A DNA stretch of 60,000 nucleotides from the NCBI GenBank assembly GCA_903813345.2, contig CAIIXF020000002.1:2830001-2890000 (forward strand). The letters are read 5' to 3'. Numbering within the stretch: the first letter of the stretch is position 1; each line of letters begins with the position of its first letter. Below, piece after piece: positions 1 to 13,126 of this stretch. The DNA is from Owenia fusiformis (taxonomy: Eukaryota; Annelida; Polychaeta; Sabellida; Oweniidae). The notes beneath the pieces are model-generated. The model saw nothing but the letters and a program-made list of their open reading frames with translations. It was not told where the DNA came from and ran no database searches. The position numbers and the translations under genes are program-made.

Positions 1-654
1 TTGGATGTGATTTCGTTGAAAAAAAAATATGACAAGTCCAGAATCAAATGATTTGTCCAGAACCTCTTAAGATCCTGTTGGGGGTTTTGTTTTAAGTTTT
101 TGCATACTTTTTGTTAAATCAACCACAGTTTCATTTGTATAAATATACTGTTGAGAGGTCTGAGAAAATGTTGCATAATGCTTTCCTGTTCCAACAAGGT
201 TCGGAAAGACATTTTATTTCATTCTCAAGAATTGATAGAAAGGAACAAAAAACAATTTCACTAAAAAAACGATAAAGCTGTTAACAACAACAGTTACATA
301 AAATATATAAAAATAATTTTTGCATTAAATTGTTACCAATCAGTCAACAATACATAAAGGACCGTGTTTTTACAGAATGTTTTCAATAATTGGTTTAAGA
401 GAAAAACATTGTTGAATTCAGTTCACCATATCGATACCTATCCTTTGCTATTTTAGATTGATGTTCATTTTTGTTGTCGACATATAATATTTTATATTTA
501 TGTTTATTCGTCTAGCGGGGTATTGTTTTGATGCCCTAATTTACATAAATAGGTTAAAATAAAAAATATATTTATTGATAGTTATGTAAGATAAAGAGTG
601 CATTAATTGTTCATTTCATTCAAGCTTTGAATACAAAACCAGAATCATATCATC
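1..654. other. Intergenic, no gene seen
   Basis: AT-rich DNA with no supported exon, repeat family or RNA gene. It precedes the small secreted-peptide relic on the plus strand. Confidence 0.5.
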
Positions 655-892
655 ATGAATTTTACAACAATGTTATCTTATACGATACTCGTGACAATGT
701 TTTCTGTAATCTTGGCACAACAATTAGAAAAGAAAGATGTCGACGGCATCAAAAAGAGTATCAACCGTCCTAAAAACTCCTAAGTCGATGATGTCATCTA
801 CATAAAGAAAAATATTATGATGCAAGATTCTGAGAAAGAATCGATGGTGGAAAAACGTGATGGATGATGTTACTGCCACAATTCGAAGCAAG
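655..892 (+). pseudogene. Relic exon of a small secreted peptide precursor
   Basis: An ATG at 655 opens a 42-residue frame that starts with a typical signal peptide (hydrophobic core, then LAQQ as a likely cleavage region) and continues into a Lys/Asp-rich propeptide-like stretch until TAA at 781-783. Past that stop the same frame stays open for 27 more codons, ends in a Glu-Lys-Arg dibasic site, meets TGA at 865-867, then reads a short segment with two Cys before a good splice donor at 893 (AAGCAAG/gtatgt). Signal, pro-region, dibasic site and Cys-containing segment form the plan of a neuropeptide-like or Cys-rich peptide precursor. Two in-frame stops suggest a dead copy, unless the first stop ends a real 42-residue peptide. 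No later exon was found and the family is not recognised. Confidence 0.35.
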
Positions 893-1647
893 GTATGTTT
901 TGTTAATTAGTGGTAGTTTAGTTAGAATCACATAACATCACTCCAGTTTTTATGTCCCCACCACATAGTGTACAGGGGCCATATTGTCGGCCTAGGCGCG
1001 TCCGTTTTCTGCAAAACCGCTCCATATAGTACCTTCAAACTTTCAGGGATAACTTATATTATGAGTGCATACAGATGTGGATGAAAAATTTGAACTCGAT
1101 ACCTACTTCCTGTCTGCCATCTTAAAGTCAAATGCTAAGATCCCTGTCACCAAATTTTAAGAAAAATGGCTTCACAGTTGCTTTTAAAAATTTAACATAT
1201 TGTACAGCTCACTTCATTCTACATCTGAATAGGTTTTGGACCTGTTAGCTCAGTCATGGCAGCCATTTTGAATGTCTTAAGAAAAGTTAGCGCGCGATAA
1301 TACTTAGTATCATATTTGAATGGTGTTTTTGAGTTTTCATACTTTAACCATGATCATTTCAACCAAAAAACAAGTGACTCATCCATCACGAAAATTGGTC
1401 TCTTGTTCTTAATCAATCAATGTAGCGATCTCACTCATAAAATCGATAATTGAAACTGGAATATATTATGCATTGGATGTTTTCTTTATTATAACATCGC
1501 ATGCATGGTGATTTTATTGTCCAGGCACAGCATCCCGACACTGTAATATATACGAGGCGTTGAACATGTACTCAGAAGTCTTATTCCTCTATGTGGGATA
1601 TATATAAGTAGGGGGTACATATAAGATAATCAGTGTTGGACGGATTA
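893..1647. other. Intergenic, possible polyadenylation signal of chitinase 1
   Basis: No exon is seen here. A minus-strand AATAAA lies at 1485-1490, about 160 bp beyond the chitinase 1 stop codon, and could be its polyadenylation signal. Confidence 0.35.
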
Positions 1648-4600
1648 TTATGTTGCTCTAAGGATATTTCTAATAGCATTCATCAGAGGATATCGTCCAT
1701 CGTGAATTGTACAATTATTCGTAAAGTCGTCCAATGCGAGAGTCCATATCATTGCTCCACCAAACCCATTGCTCTTTAACCATCTTACCTAAAAGAATCA
1801 ATATAGCGCATTACAGACCTAACAATGTGAATTGTCAGAAGTTATATTTGGAAAGTGCACAATTTTCGCTGAATATATGGCTAAACACACGTTGTGCACC
1901 ATGCGCAATTACTATAAAACACACGCGATTTATTTGACATGGCATGACGTGAGGATTCGAAAATATGTCTTTTGTAGTATACATGCCCAAATGTTTTCAC
2001 TGTAATATCAAAATATACATTCGCTTTTTAGTTTTAAAACTCCATCCTTATTATTCATTAACGATTTATTGACGATAAGTACTCTGATGTTAATGAAAAC
2101 ACGTTCTCCAAACGTCACATGCTAAGTACTGGATGTTTTAATCATTTTGATCATTTGATCATTTCACTATTTTTTTAGATATGTATCGATTGTAGTCCTC
2201 AGCAGCTTATACAGGGCCCTATAACGAGTTTCACTAACCGCGCCTGGTTTGGAAACTTATTAGTAAAGTTCCTCTTTTATTCTAGTAACTTTAAATACCT
2301 TCAACTGTAAGCTTCTGATATTCTCATATCCTATCCATCTGCGAGACGGGACATGCACTGAGAATGGAACCCTTTGGAATGGGTCCCAGTATTCAGTGGC
2401 GCTGTCTGACAGGAGTGAGCATATCTATAAAAAGATGGAGATTTTTAGTATGTGTAAACAATTAATTATGTAGTTAAGCCATAGGGTTGGGAATTTACCA
2501 CATTTTTACTGGTACAGAACGTTAAAGATAATGATCTCTCATTAAGAAATAATATGCAAACGTCTCTAACCAAATGGTGATAAAATATTTGATAAATGCC
2601 TTTTGTGTAAAACATCTCTTCTCGACTAGTTTAACAATTTAATACGAAATGCATATTGCGTTTATAACCTCATGATACGCAATGTATCCAGCCTCCCTAG
2701 TCACGGGTGCTGGCGCCCCTCTTCCATTCGAGCACGCACCAATTGCGTGATTCTGGGTGTAGGTCAGGTCCATTGTGCGGCCAAATGCCGGCATCCCTAT
2801 TATAAGCTTCTTTCGATCTGCCCCTTTGGAAATCCAATAGTTCACTGTGAAATTCTGAAACGAACAAAAAAGATTGACAAGGCCTGGCACCTCCCGCTAC
2901 CTAAAAAATGGGGTTCTGACGGCCTCATTTTTGTTCATAAGGTGTACTCCAGACGGCGATTGTGTAATATCGTTAGTTATTTAACTATGTCGTTGGCTTT
3001 TTGTGGATGAATGAGCACCTTGCACACCATTATGGGAACTAATGCGACTGCGATAATGCTTATAACAATGGTCGACTTACTACGTTGTTATCTCTTGAAC
3101 CGTCTCCTATAACAGGGTTTGCATACAACGGACTGTGGTGTCCTGTGTAAATGTAGCCATTCGGTTGCATGTCATACGTCATCAGGTAAATCGCATCTAG
3201 AGGTCTGAATTGAAAAATGTTTGAATAATCAAACCGCTTTTATTCTGAATATTACCATGCAGGTTAAAGTACAATGTAATACCTTGTTGGATTCAACCCA
3301 TCATTTTTATATCACCACCAGAAAGTGGTGAATATTGTTGTCAATGTCCTTTATTTTTGTTGCTCTAATTGCTCTATCGACCTTTACAATCACGATACAA
3401 TTTATCTTTTGATAAAAGTCTAGCCTATATAATTTGGAGAGTAAAATGAGTTGGGTAATTAAAATAAAAAACTACATGGTGTCCGTTTTTGTGACGGCGA
3501 TCGACGGTTGGAGGTTGGCAATCGGGCGGTTTGCGTCTGTTACAACTTTCAATAACTTAACAAATTTTGTTTAGACTGAAGTCCAAATCTGACTTTACAT
3601 TTAAGGTTTGACCTTCAATTACCCTTTCAAGATAAAAAAGATCAAAATGGTATTTTTCAACTTGCTTCAAAGTGACCATTTTTCAAAATCTTAAGTTATC
3701 AGAATTAGTTCAAACTTGACTTTAGATTTGAGATTTCACCTTCAGTGACCTTCTCAGGGTCAAAAAGGCCTTTCTTTAACTTGCTTCAAATTCACCAGTT
3801 TTTTTCAAAATCATCTAAAGTTCTCATACAAACTGACTTAAGATTGTTAGCAACTAGGTGGTGACATTTAGTCATGTTAATGCCTTGTCTAATTTGAAAA
3901 CATCGTCTTAATCCATGTATCATTTCACATGGCATTTCTAAATTATCAATATAGGATTAATATGGTTCCCTTACTTTGATATTTTGTCCATCTCATACGA
4001 TCGGTCCGCTGTCCACTTTCCCGCTCCAACGGCGGCGCTTAGCATTAGTCTTGGGCGTCCTGTACTCCGCCCTTCCTCTTCGAACCCCGCCCGCAGTTCC
4101 TAAGGGATTTATAGTATAGTACTGTATTTAATTGATACAAAATAAATATCAGTCAAGTACTAGCTATAAACGCCGATTAAGTCAACCAATTGTCATGGCA
4201 ATTGAGCCGAGATCGAAAAGAAAAAATGGAATGGATAGATACAAAATTAGAGAACGGCGAATTAGAGTAGAGGAAGTCCCACCATGCAGAGTGTAGTAAA
4301 TCGTTGTTTATCATCAGGGGGACTACCACGTTGTCCAGGGTATTCCCAATCAAGATCCAATCCATCAAACCCATGGAGTCTGAGAAAGTCTGGAACAAAT
4401 TATTAACGACGTTAAAAGTAAGGGAGCTACTAGAAAGGAGTGATTTCAAAATTGTCCTTTCAATTTGTTCGCTTTACCGTTATGACCACAGATTGGTAAT
4501 CATTCTGCCTTAATATTTCAAATATTACTGTTTGAGATAGGAAAGGTGGAAAGCACCCACCGATAGATGAATTTACAAACTCCTGTCTGTTCTCTCTAGT

Positions 4601-6348
4601 GGCAACCATGTCAGAGAATCGTTTCACTCCAAAATTCCAACCTCCAACTGCTAAGAAAGTCTTCAGTTTTGTGTTGTTCTTTTTAAGACTATTGAATCGC
4701 TGGTACCTAAAACGATCAAGCAAAACTGCTTGTTAATTGCAAATTTATTGCGAATGACATATTTAAATGATTTACATATTACTATATTTCATATTGTGCA
4801 TCTTTTTATAACCTTATTCTCCTAGCTTGTTTATATTCTACTGTAAATATAAATAAATATACTGAAATTATGAATCACTTGCGACACTAATTCTTAAGAT
4901 TTATATGATTTATAAGCTTTTTGTTATTCTTAAGAATGAATTAATGGATACAATAAGCTTTTGATCAATTTGTTAAATAATTTAATGGCTTGCATTTGGA
5001 CATCATTCCATTCAAACGTTGACAGTCTATTTCCAGTCATGTTGGCGAAGGCGTATACAAGGTCAGTGCAAAGGAATGGATCGATGTTTTCAGGAAAGAA
5101 CCTGTAATTGAGATGTAGCACTGAACGAAAAATCCAATGGTGTTTGGCTGCATTGTTCTAAACAATATAACAAACGCAGCCTTCATAGCATAGCAGATAT
5201 TCACAGTGATACGCGCCACTCAAGTGTGGGAATTACGATAGGAAAATACATACAAAAATAAACCACATTGAATATGTACACTCTACATAACCTTACATTT
5301 GGTGTTCATGAGTAACCCATTTGGCTTATCAGTAATGATTGTGTTATTTGGTTTTATGTGCCTGCTGCTTATGAATGATTTATTGGATGACTGTTAGATG
5401 TTAATAAGGTACTTTCAAAAATATACTAAACAACACAATTAGACAAACAGAATATCTTATGCATTTCTAGGGGTTAGGTGAAGTAGAGTAATGTATGACT
5501 AACTTGTATATCCCGGGCCGATACTGTGCCCAATTCGTGTAGTAACACACCATCTTATAATCGCCATCTAGAAACACATATTTATTGTGATAAAATATAT
5601 GGAAAATTGGAATGGAATAATATTTATTGTATCAAATGACTTAAAGTTTCTATCTATCAGAATGGCTAATTTGACTAAAATAAAGTACTTGTTAATAGCA
5701 ATTAAGCATACTAAAAGGCTGTGTGAGTGCAAATATTGTTACTTAATTAAATCCATACGTTACATTGTATTGTTCAAGAATAGCAGTATTAAGATTATTT
5801 TTAAACAAAATCAAAAACACATAAAAATACATGCAAATCAATGTGAATTCTAAAATAGTAATTGTATAAACCAATATTCCATCATGACTGTATTCACGCC
5901 TTCTATAAATTGTGAACAAAGTCTGACACAACAGTTCACCCGGGGTATATTCGTCACCACTAATTCTTGTAATACAATTAATGCCTGACGTCATATTGAT
6001 GGGACTTGGTAATAAGTTGGATTAAAAGAATATTCGAAAAATGTTCGTGAGTTCATGTTCGAATAATAATATAGACCTCAGAGCCCCTTGGTCGTTCGGG
6101 GTACAGAAAACGTTGTGCCTAGCCCTGCGGGATGTATGCGCCGATATAACACCTGTTCTTCGGTCTATATTTCTTTAACATATAAACAAACGTAATATGA
6201 GATGATTGTAACCCAGCTCACGTGTTTTCTCTACAGCCTGTTGCTCCTCTCGTCTTCCGAGATGTACACCCACCCCAACTCCAATTGACAACAACACACA
6301 CAGCCCTAGAACTATGGCACCAGCTACAACCAATCCTCTCCCTTCCAT
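1648..6348 (-). CDS. Membrane-anchored GH18 chitinase 1 (10 exons, 417 aa)
   Basis: Predicted to hydrolyse beta-1,4 bonds of chitin outside the cell. Exons (transcript order): 6222-6348, 5504-5567, 4994-5101, 4561-4706, 4283-4389, 3975-4099, 3081-3204, 2669-2854, 2299-2424, 1648-1788; phases agree and give 1254 nt. Residues 6-30 are one hydrophobic segment ([20 protein letters not shown]...) with no clear cleavage site, so an uncleaved signal anchor is likely. GH18 hallmarks follow: [12 protein letters not shown] (50-61), LAVGGWNFG (118-126), [10 protein letters not shown] (157-166) with catalytic Glu164, MTYD (234-237) and the conserved Trp386 near the C-terminus. The catalytic domain (about 46-417) matches family length; no chitin-binding module follows. 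The third intron begins with GC (4992-4993) instead of GT. The Met at 6348 was chosen over an in-frame upstream Met because an acceptor (tttcacag) lies just before it. Activity is inferred from intact motifs. Confidence 0.88.
3580..3830. repeat. Intronic imperfect tandem duplication
   Basis: Two copies of about 130 bp lie in a chitinase 1 intron. Both run from a GACTTTA(C/G)AT motif through CCTTCA..(G/A)(A/C)CC to a TTTTTCAAAATC motif. Diverged and non-coding. Confidence 0.45.
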
Positions 6349-6680
6349 AACTGTGAAAGTCCAGTAATGTGCTCTAATGTATATTTCAGATAGACATATG
6401 TTATGTTGCAATATACTAATATAAGCTCATGTTTTGAAAATATTATGAGCTACTTTCTTGTTTTCAGCCACTAACCAAGTCCCGCTCTATACGAGATATC
6501 TGGTCATTAATGTACATACTACATAGATAAAACATCCACTATTACGTTAAATACTCAACTCACTTTATAATCTGTGATCACCCAATATATCTGAATATTT
6601 CAAGGGCAGCACTTGTTATTTATAAAACGTTATCTTTTATATCCAATTTTAATAACCTTGATCTAAATCCAAACTCAACA
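6349..6680. other. 5' flank of chitinase 1
   Basis: Upstream of the chitinase 1 start on the minus strand. An acceptor-like tttcacag directly precedes the start exon, so a non-coding first exon may lie within or beyond this stretch. Nothing else can be supported. Confidence 0.4.
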
Positions 6681-7381
6681 TTGTAATGTATGTTTATGTT
6701 TATGTTTATGTATCTTTATTTCCTTCGTATTAAGAAGAGCATATAACACAGTAATACAGTTAGTACATGGTAATCAATTAATCAAACATTTTTTTTAAAA
6801 AACGGGGTTTTTGAAAAAGTCATTTACACTTATCGTACATAAAAATAATTTTACATGTGTACATTTTGCGTATTCGTTTTTTTTATTTTAAATGGAGAGG
6901 TTAAGCTACCGTATAAAATCCAAAACGCAACTTAAACGTATCAATAGGCCCTATACAAATACATGTAGAGTTCACACATAAATAGCCGTTCAGCTCTAGT
7001 GTTTGTTTAGACTACACCATAGCTTGTAATGATTACATAGTATCCCACTGATGAAGTTCAATAGCTGGTTTTCTAATACATATTTTAAACGAGCTCGTTT
7101 CGTAAGATTATTGGAGTTAAATCATGCGTAACATACATCATCTTCTTCAGAAAGAATTATACTCTGCATCGAAATCAAAATTGCAAGGATAGTATTCAAC
7201 AGACATGAGTATAATGATTCCCGTTGATAGCAACGTGAAAATTTAAAATCTCCCGTTCTAAACACGCAACTTTGAAGTTGAACGGGTATCTAAAGTAGAC
7301 TAAAGCGATACAAGCCTATGTTGATTCAATGTACTTTGCGTTTACGTATACGTTTTGAAAAACCGTATTTGCTTGACCTCT

Positions 7382-10300
7382 CTAATATCTAAAATGCATC
7401 TTAATGTTGTATAGTGATTTGGCACATTCTATTGTGAACATGTCAAATATGTTGTCATCATTAACCCTAGAAGCCCTAAGGTAAAAATAGTCACACGAAC
7501 ACCTAAGGGGGGGTCAAAAGGGCACCCCCTTGTAAAAATTTTATTAGTAGAGCTAGGATGTTCAAACTTTTTCCACATATACTTCATTCAATTATCTACA
7601 ACTTGGTATAAAAGTTTTAACAACTGCGATGATGTGATATTGCGTAATTTTATTCTTAAGACAACACGTATGGTAGAATTAGTGCTAGCTTTTTTCTGAT
7701 TTTGTCTGTTGGAGCTGATGATTACATCATAATAAATAAATAACAAATTAGTAAAGCTAGGATGTTCAAATTTTTACCAAAATATACTTCATTCAATTAT
7801 CTACAACTTGGTGTAATAACTTTAACAACTATGATGATGGAAGATTGTGTAATCTTATTTGAAAGATAACATGTATGGTAGAAATAGTGCTAGCTTTTTC
7901 CGATTTTGTCTATTGCAGCTGATGATTACATCATAATAAATCAGTAACCCTATGTACAATTCTGCTGATTTTTTCAGAAAACATGTCTTATATCTGTAGC
8001 TTCAGCTACTGAAAATTTGAAGACCCTACCAGATGCCAATAAAAAGTTATGGGGAAAAAACTTAACAGGGGGGGTCATTTTGACCCCCCCTTAGGGCTTC
8101 TAGGGTTAATACTGAAATCAATTCTGCTTCCTAAAATTGTTTGCAGTAGAATGTTTTCGTCGAGTCCTAAGAGTTTGACTCCATCCTCGATGGGTAAGAT
8201 ATCAATTAGGTTTTCATAAAACACATTTCTTTCTGCTACAAGTTGGGGGCAGTGTAGAAAATGGGAGACGATATTGTTACCATTACATACACAATGACAA
8301 TGCTTACATTTGAAATTCTTATATGTGGGTGTGGTAGCAAGCTGAAGTAGGTGCCCCAGAGTCCACAAAAATTTTGGGAATTTCTTGCCAATAGTCCATG
8401 CAAAGCATGGTTCAAGCGAGCAATGTATGTTTTTAAAGAGCAAAAGATCATCATTTGTGTCGAGGCGAGCCTGCCATGCCGTTTCTTCGAAATGGCGAAT
8501 TTCTATTTTAGTTGCTTTTTTGAAAATATTTTTTGGAAGGAAATTCCCAGAACTTACAAAGTTTTTGAATTGTTCCCTTATGAAAGAGTAGTCCAGAGAC
8601 ATGATATCACTTATGAAACCTAGACTCGTGTTTTCATTGAGACAAAATGAAGCTGTTCTCATAATAAAAATATGATGAGTTAGAGAATGTTTGCATGAGC
8701 ACAGTCTTGACCAGAAGCTAAGTTTTGATTGGTCAATGTATCCAGCAATAGATATTGCACCTAGGGTGGATAAAACTACGTCTGATGAAACACGATTTTC
8801 AAAACCTTGCACGACTCTAAAGATTTTACGCTGTGCAATATTTAAGAGTTTCCGGTCGTTTGAAGACAAGCCATACCACAACTCGCAGCCAAATAAGGCA
8901 GATGGCATAATAATAGTTTGCCATATTTTGAGAAAAAGTAAGGGGTTAGCGCCATTTTGATGCATTCCAAGAGTTCTCTTTAGAGAGTAAAATCTATTGT
9001 TGAGCTTCTTTTTGGCTGCTAATGCTTGATTTGAGCTTTTATTTAGCTCTGGAAAGAGTGTATTGCCAACATAATTGACACTGCGAGCTTCTGGCACGTT
9101 TTGTTCTCCCAATGTCCATTCACGTGTACCTCGACTCTTTAAAAATTGACGATGTGTTTCATTAAATGTGACAATACTACTCTTTGAACCAGCATCAGCA
9201 TGGTACACCATACGCCATTTTGCGCTATAAGAGTGTACTATGTTAAGCATACATTGTAAGTTATAAGGGGTGCTGGCAATAAGGGTTGTATCATCAGCCA
9301 CGAGGATACATGGGATATTTCTATCGCCAAATTGTAGTCCTCTATTTGCATTTTGTAAGTCGGTGATTAAAGAATCGATGTTTACAAGGAACCAAAGCGA
9401 ACTGGACACATTTTCTTGAGATACGCCCTGAGACAAGGGGAACTCTCTTGACAGTGTTCCGTTATATAAAACTTTACCTACATTATCGGTATAGCTATCG
9501 ACAATTAGGCGCCATGTAGTCCCATTAATACCAAGTAGAAAAAGTTTATAAAAAAGACCCCTTCTCCACAGGAGGTCGTAAGCTTTACGATTGTCCAAGA
9601 ACGCTGCGTAGACCAGACTGCCCCTTTCGCAAAAATGCAATATCAGCTCTTTTAGAGCGAATAGGGCAAACTGGATTTGGACACCCCCTTAGTTTGAGTT
9701 TGGGTATTGTTCTTGTTGTCAGGATGCGTTCCCAAATCTTGTATAGGTAACTGGTAAGAGTAAGCCCTCGAAAATTGTCTCTATCACTAGGGTCTTTTCC
9801 TTTGCCTTTAAACAATGAAATGATAATTCCCAGCTTAAACTCAGAGGGTATCCTGCTAACTTTTATCATGGCATTGAATATTTGACAGAGCCATGCAACA
9901 ACTATATCGTTACCATGTTTTATGTGTTCGATGACAATCATGTCATGCCCAGGAGCCTTATCATTCTTGAATGTTTTAATGCAACAAGATATTTCATTTG
10001 GGGTGATAGGTTCTTCGAAAATCCCATCAAACATATGATACGATTGTTGATGCATGTTAACAACTTGTTCCTCGACATTTAATTTATGTTGATCATCAAA
10101 GTGTGGGAACTGTGATTCTTGACCCAGTGATTCAAAATGATCAGCCCACACCTTAAGAATAGCATCTGGGTCACGAATCATTTTTCCCTTGACCCGAAGC
10201 TCATGCCCTCTGTTTGTGGAACCTCGATTATTCTTATTATTTATTAATCTGTAGAATAGCGCGCTGTCTACTTCAGACGCGTCTTCTAATTGATGTAATT

Positions 10301-11344
10301 GATTTTGTTCGTATTCGAACTTCATTTTCTTTAAATGTCTTGTAAACTTACGTTTTTGCAGCTTATAATTAAGATAACAAGAATGTTCAAGGCCACGGGG
10401 CTTGCCGTTGTGAATCCATTCAGCTCTGGCTAGCCTCATTGATTTATGTAAGGGCTTTAAATCACCGCTTTTCCAATATGGTTTCAGAAATTTTTTAAAT
10501 TGTGATTTTGGTATGTGTTTGTTGCTACTATTGATTAAGGTCTTAAAAAGGAATTTGACTGTATCATTAATTTTGGTTGATATTGAAAAGAGGGTCCATA
10601 TTATGCGCTTGTAAGTCATGTTCAACCATATCAGAATAAGCGGAGATTTGCGCGCTTTCGGCTTTCCGCCATCTTGTTACGGTACGATTAGATATGTGAG
10701 TAATAGGACAGTAAGGAACTGATACATTTATATGCATAGATACAGGATGATGATCAGATATGTTATTAATATGGTCATCAAGTACCTTACAAGATTTGAC
10801 GAGATCATATTTTACTTTTGGAATGAATATGTGGTCGAGATTTGATTTATGCTTGCCGTCATGGCTGTAATAACCATGGACCGTGGGTGGCGGCTTGAGA
10901 ATTCACGGAGATTAAGTTATGGTAATTTATCCATTGTTCCACTAAAAGTCCTCTAGTATTGGGAGTTGAACAACGAGGCCCACTATTAGCACTGAGGTGG
11001 CTATTAAAGTCACCTGCAATTATAACCATGCCGTGAACTGAATATGTGGCATATATTTCATATAGTTTGTCCAATGTTTCCTTGAATGTACTAATGTTAT
11101 GATTAATAGCGGGCATATACACGACAAAGATAAATATACTAAAGTTATCAGAGTGAATAATCTCTATGCCGCATATTCGATCATTAACATGTATTTCCTG
11201 CTTGACATTTAAGGATTTTGTGTACATGAGTGCAACGCCGCCATAGCCACGGTTGCCACAATTTTCACTGTCGAGCAAACCTCTGTCGCAGGAGCCGTAA
11301 ACAGAGAAGTTCATTTGTATCAGAAAAATGATTTTTTGCTGCAT
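7382..11344 (-). pseudogene. LINE ORF2: endonuclease plus reverse transcriptase, broken
   Basis: In coding order: 10859-11344 encodes the middle of an APE-type endonuclease (GYGGVALMY; GDFNSHL). The endonuclease C-terminus with SDHHPV continues in another frame to about 10700. 10625-9585 holds the early RT region (NDKAPGHD, FKGKGKDPSDRDNFRGLTL). 9640-8075 holds the RT core with VADD as the catalytic pair and a degenerate SQGVSQENV where a QGxxQGxxLSP-like block is expected. The last codons before 8106 are supplied by the inserted MITE; across it the original frame resumes at 7461 and stops at 7382. The first part of the endonuclease, with its early catalytic residues, is absent, apparently through a deletion joining ORF1 to the middle of ORF2 near 11330. 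Confidence 0.8.
7465..8105. mobile_element. piggyBac-type MITE inserted in LINE ORF2
   Basis: The 641-bp element is flanked by TTAA on both sides (7461-7464, 8106-8109). Its ends are inverted copies of CCCTAGAAGCCCTAAGG, 17 bp identical. TTAA targets with CCCTAGAA-type ends are the signature of piggyBac elements. The interior holds two diverged direct copies of about 190 bp (from about 7547 and 7748), each starting at GCTAGGATGTTCAAA. There is no transposase. It interrupts the LINE frame at 8106. Confidence 0.85.
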
Positions 11345-13126
11345 CTTTATTGGCGTCCCAAAGTTTCTGTGACACCCAAGGTTTACATACTATATTCTCG
11401 GGCCAGAAACCCTTACTCAAGGCCCTGTTATAATCACTGGCACAAACGTTGATACGAGCGGAAAGGATTTCTCCTTTGTTAGTTTCTCTGCACGTAATGA
11501 CTCTCATGTGTGTGACTTTAACGTCATGTTTTGAAGCATAGCGAACAATTGAATTTCTTAATTTAGTGTATGGGATAGATTTGACACGTGATAGAAGCAA
11601 CCGTCTGGTACGCTGATGCTTGGCTTCAACGCCTACAAAATCATGATCCTCGTCGTCATCACGACTCAGTGGCTGGTCGTTATGATGTTGAATCGCATGA
11701 TTTTGTAATTTGGGAGAGTCATTAGTAGCAGTTTTATTCAGCCCACGTGTTATTCTGGTGGCAATTCGATTTGTGTATAATTTGTTACGTTCAGCCACTT
11801 GGGCCATTGGCCAAGTTGAAGGAGAAGAACATAAGCTTGTTGTAGCAGTTGATGATGTTGTGGTTAATGAAGTCGCAGAAGATATTTGTGATTTCTGCAG
11901 GGAGCTGGAATCAGTAGTAGCACTATTAGCTGTCGAAGTACTGGGTGGTGTTGGTTTCTCTGTAACCTGTGTTGTCATATTGGGCTCCAAAATCATCTCA
12001 ACATTTGAAGAGTCGGCATTAACATGTGGTGGTGTACGTTTTACTATGTCTTGCGTTGTAGAAGTGCTAGATGACATACTATTTTTTCCGCCTGGAGAAG
12101 CAGAAGCGTTGGTTGCACACATGCGATCGGGTTGAACGCAGGAGATTGAGGTAGTTTGCGATTGTTGAGAGCATGAGTGGTGGAAACGCAACTTGGTGAA
12201 GCCCAAACTGATGTGAGCATAGGAGAGGCGGCAGATGCTTCGTTGTTGCAACGTGCCAGCTCGTTCTGTTGTTTGTTGATGTTACTCATCTTGTCGAGTT
12301 TGGTATGTATATGTTGTATATTCCTAATTACAGTTGATTTAAGATCTTTGATGCTTTCTTTAAGTGTCTTCATTTCATTTTGTTGATCGTTTATAAGTTG
12401 GTTTGCGATTTTCAGCTCGCTTCTTACTTTTTGACATTCGTCTTTAACTCTGTTGAGTTCATTTGTTTTTGTATCCAAATCCTTTTTGAGGGACGTGTCT
12501 CTAGTTGATATAGCTTTCGTTAAATCTTTTTTTATTTCATTTGTTTCGCTGGCAAGGTTGACTTTTAGTTCCAGGAGATAGGCCAGTATTATATCGTTTT
12601 GTGGATTTGACTGTGATTGGTCGTTATTACGTTCCTCAAACTGTATGCGATTTCTGGTTTTACTATATGGTGTTGATTTGACTGGTTTCAGCAATTTTTT
12701 TACGTCGGAAAAATTTCCTGCGTTTTCAATAAACATATGAAGTGTGTAAATGTCTTCTGCGAGGCGTTTGTTTTTGTTTCGATTAGATCTCCTAATGAGC
12801 GATCCTTGTGGGATTTCATTGGGTTTATTTAGTCTTGCATAATCATGCAGAGCATCACGCGTTGAAATGATGTCATCGGTGTCTAGAATTGAAAGTATTT
12901 TCGAGATAAAGTCTTTCTTGGTTAATCCATTGCAAGCGTCGTTGATTTGAGCGATGATATCGTCGTTAGTTTGGGTAGCAATAGGTCCATCGGCGTCAGT
13001 TTCGTATAATGAACTTTCATTGCTGCAATCATCATCGATGTCTGATACCTTGATGCTTGGGTCAATAGGTGGTGGAGGTTCAGGGGGCGGCATTGTTTGA
13101 TTAGAACAGCAGATTACTGAGGTCAT
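11265..13126 (-). pseudogene. LINE ORF1 protein, frameshifted
   Basis: Two overlapping frames (12044-13126 and 11265-12251) make up one ORF1. The first has a Pro-rich acidic start, a basic RRSNRNKNKR stretch and a long coiled coil rich in Lys/Glu (about residues 190-290). The second has a Ser/Thr-rich linker and a C-terminal RNA-binding-like part (MRVITCRETNKGEILSARIN, then GFWPENIVCKPWV). This is typical of LINE ORF1 nucleic-acid-binding proteins. The frame is lost between 12044 and 12251. The end runs directly into the middle of the endonuclease. Confidence 0.7.

Noticed and set aside
5743-5994. Frame in the first intron of chitinase 1 that might have been a stalk exon
   Set aside because: Its composition is not Ser/Thr/Pro-rich, it lacks matching phase-1 splice sites, and exons 1 and 2 already join in phase.
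11710-12135. Plus-strand 141-codon frame
   Set aside because: Antisense shadow of the Ser/Thr-rich linker of LINE ORF1.
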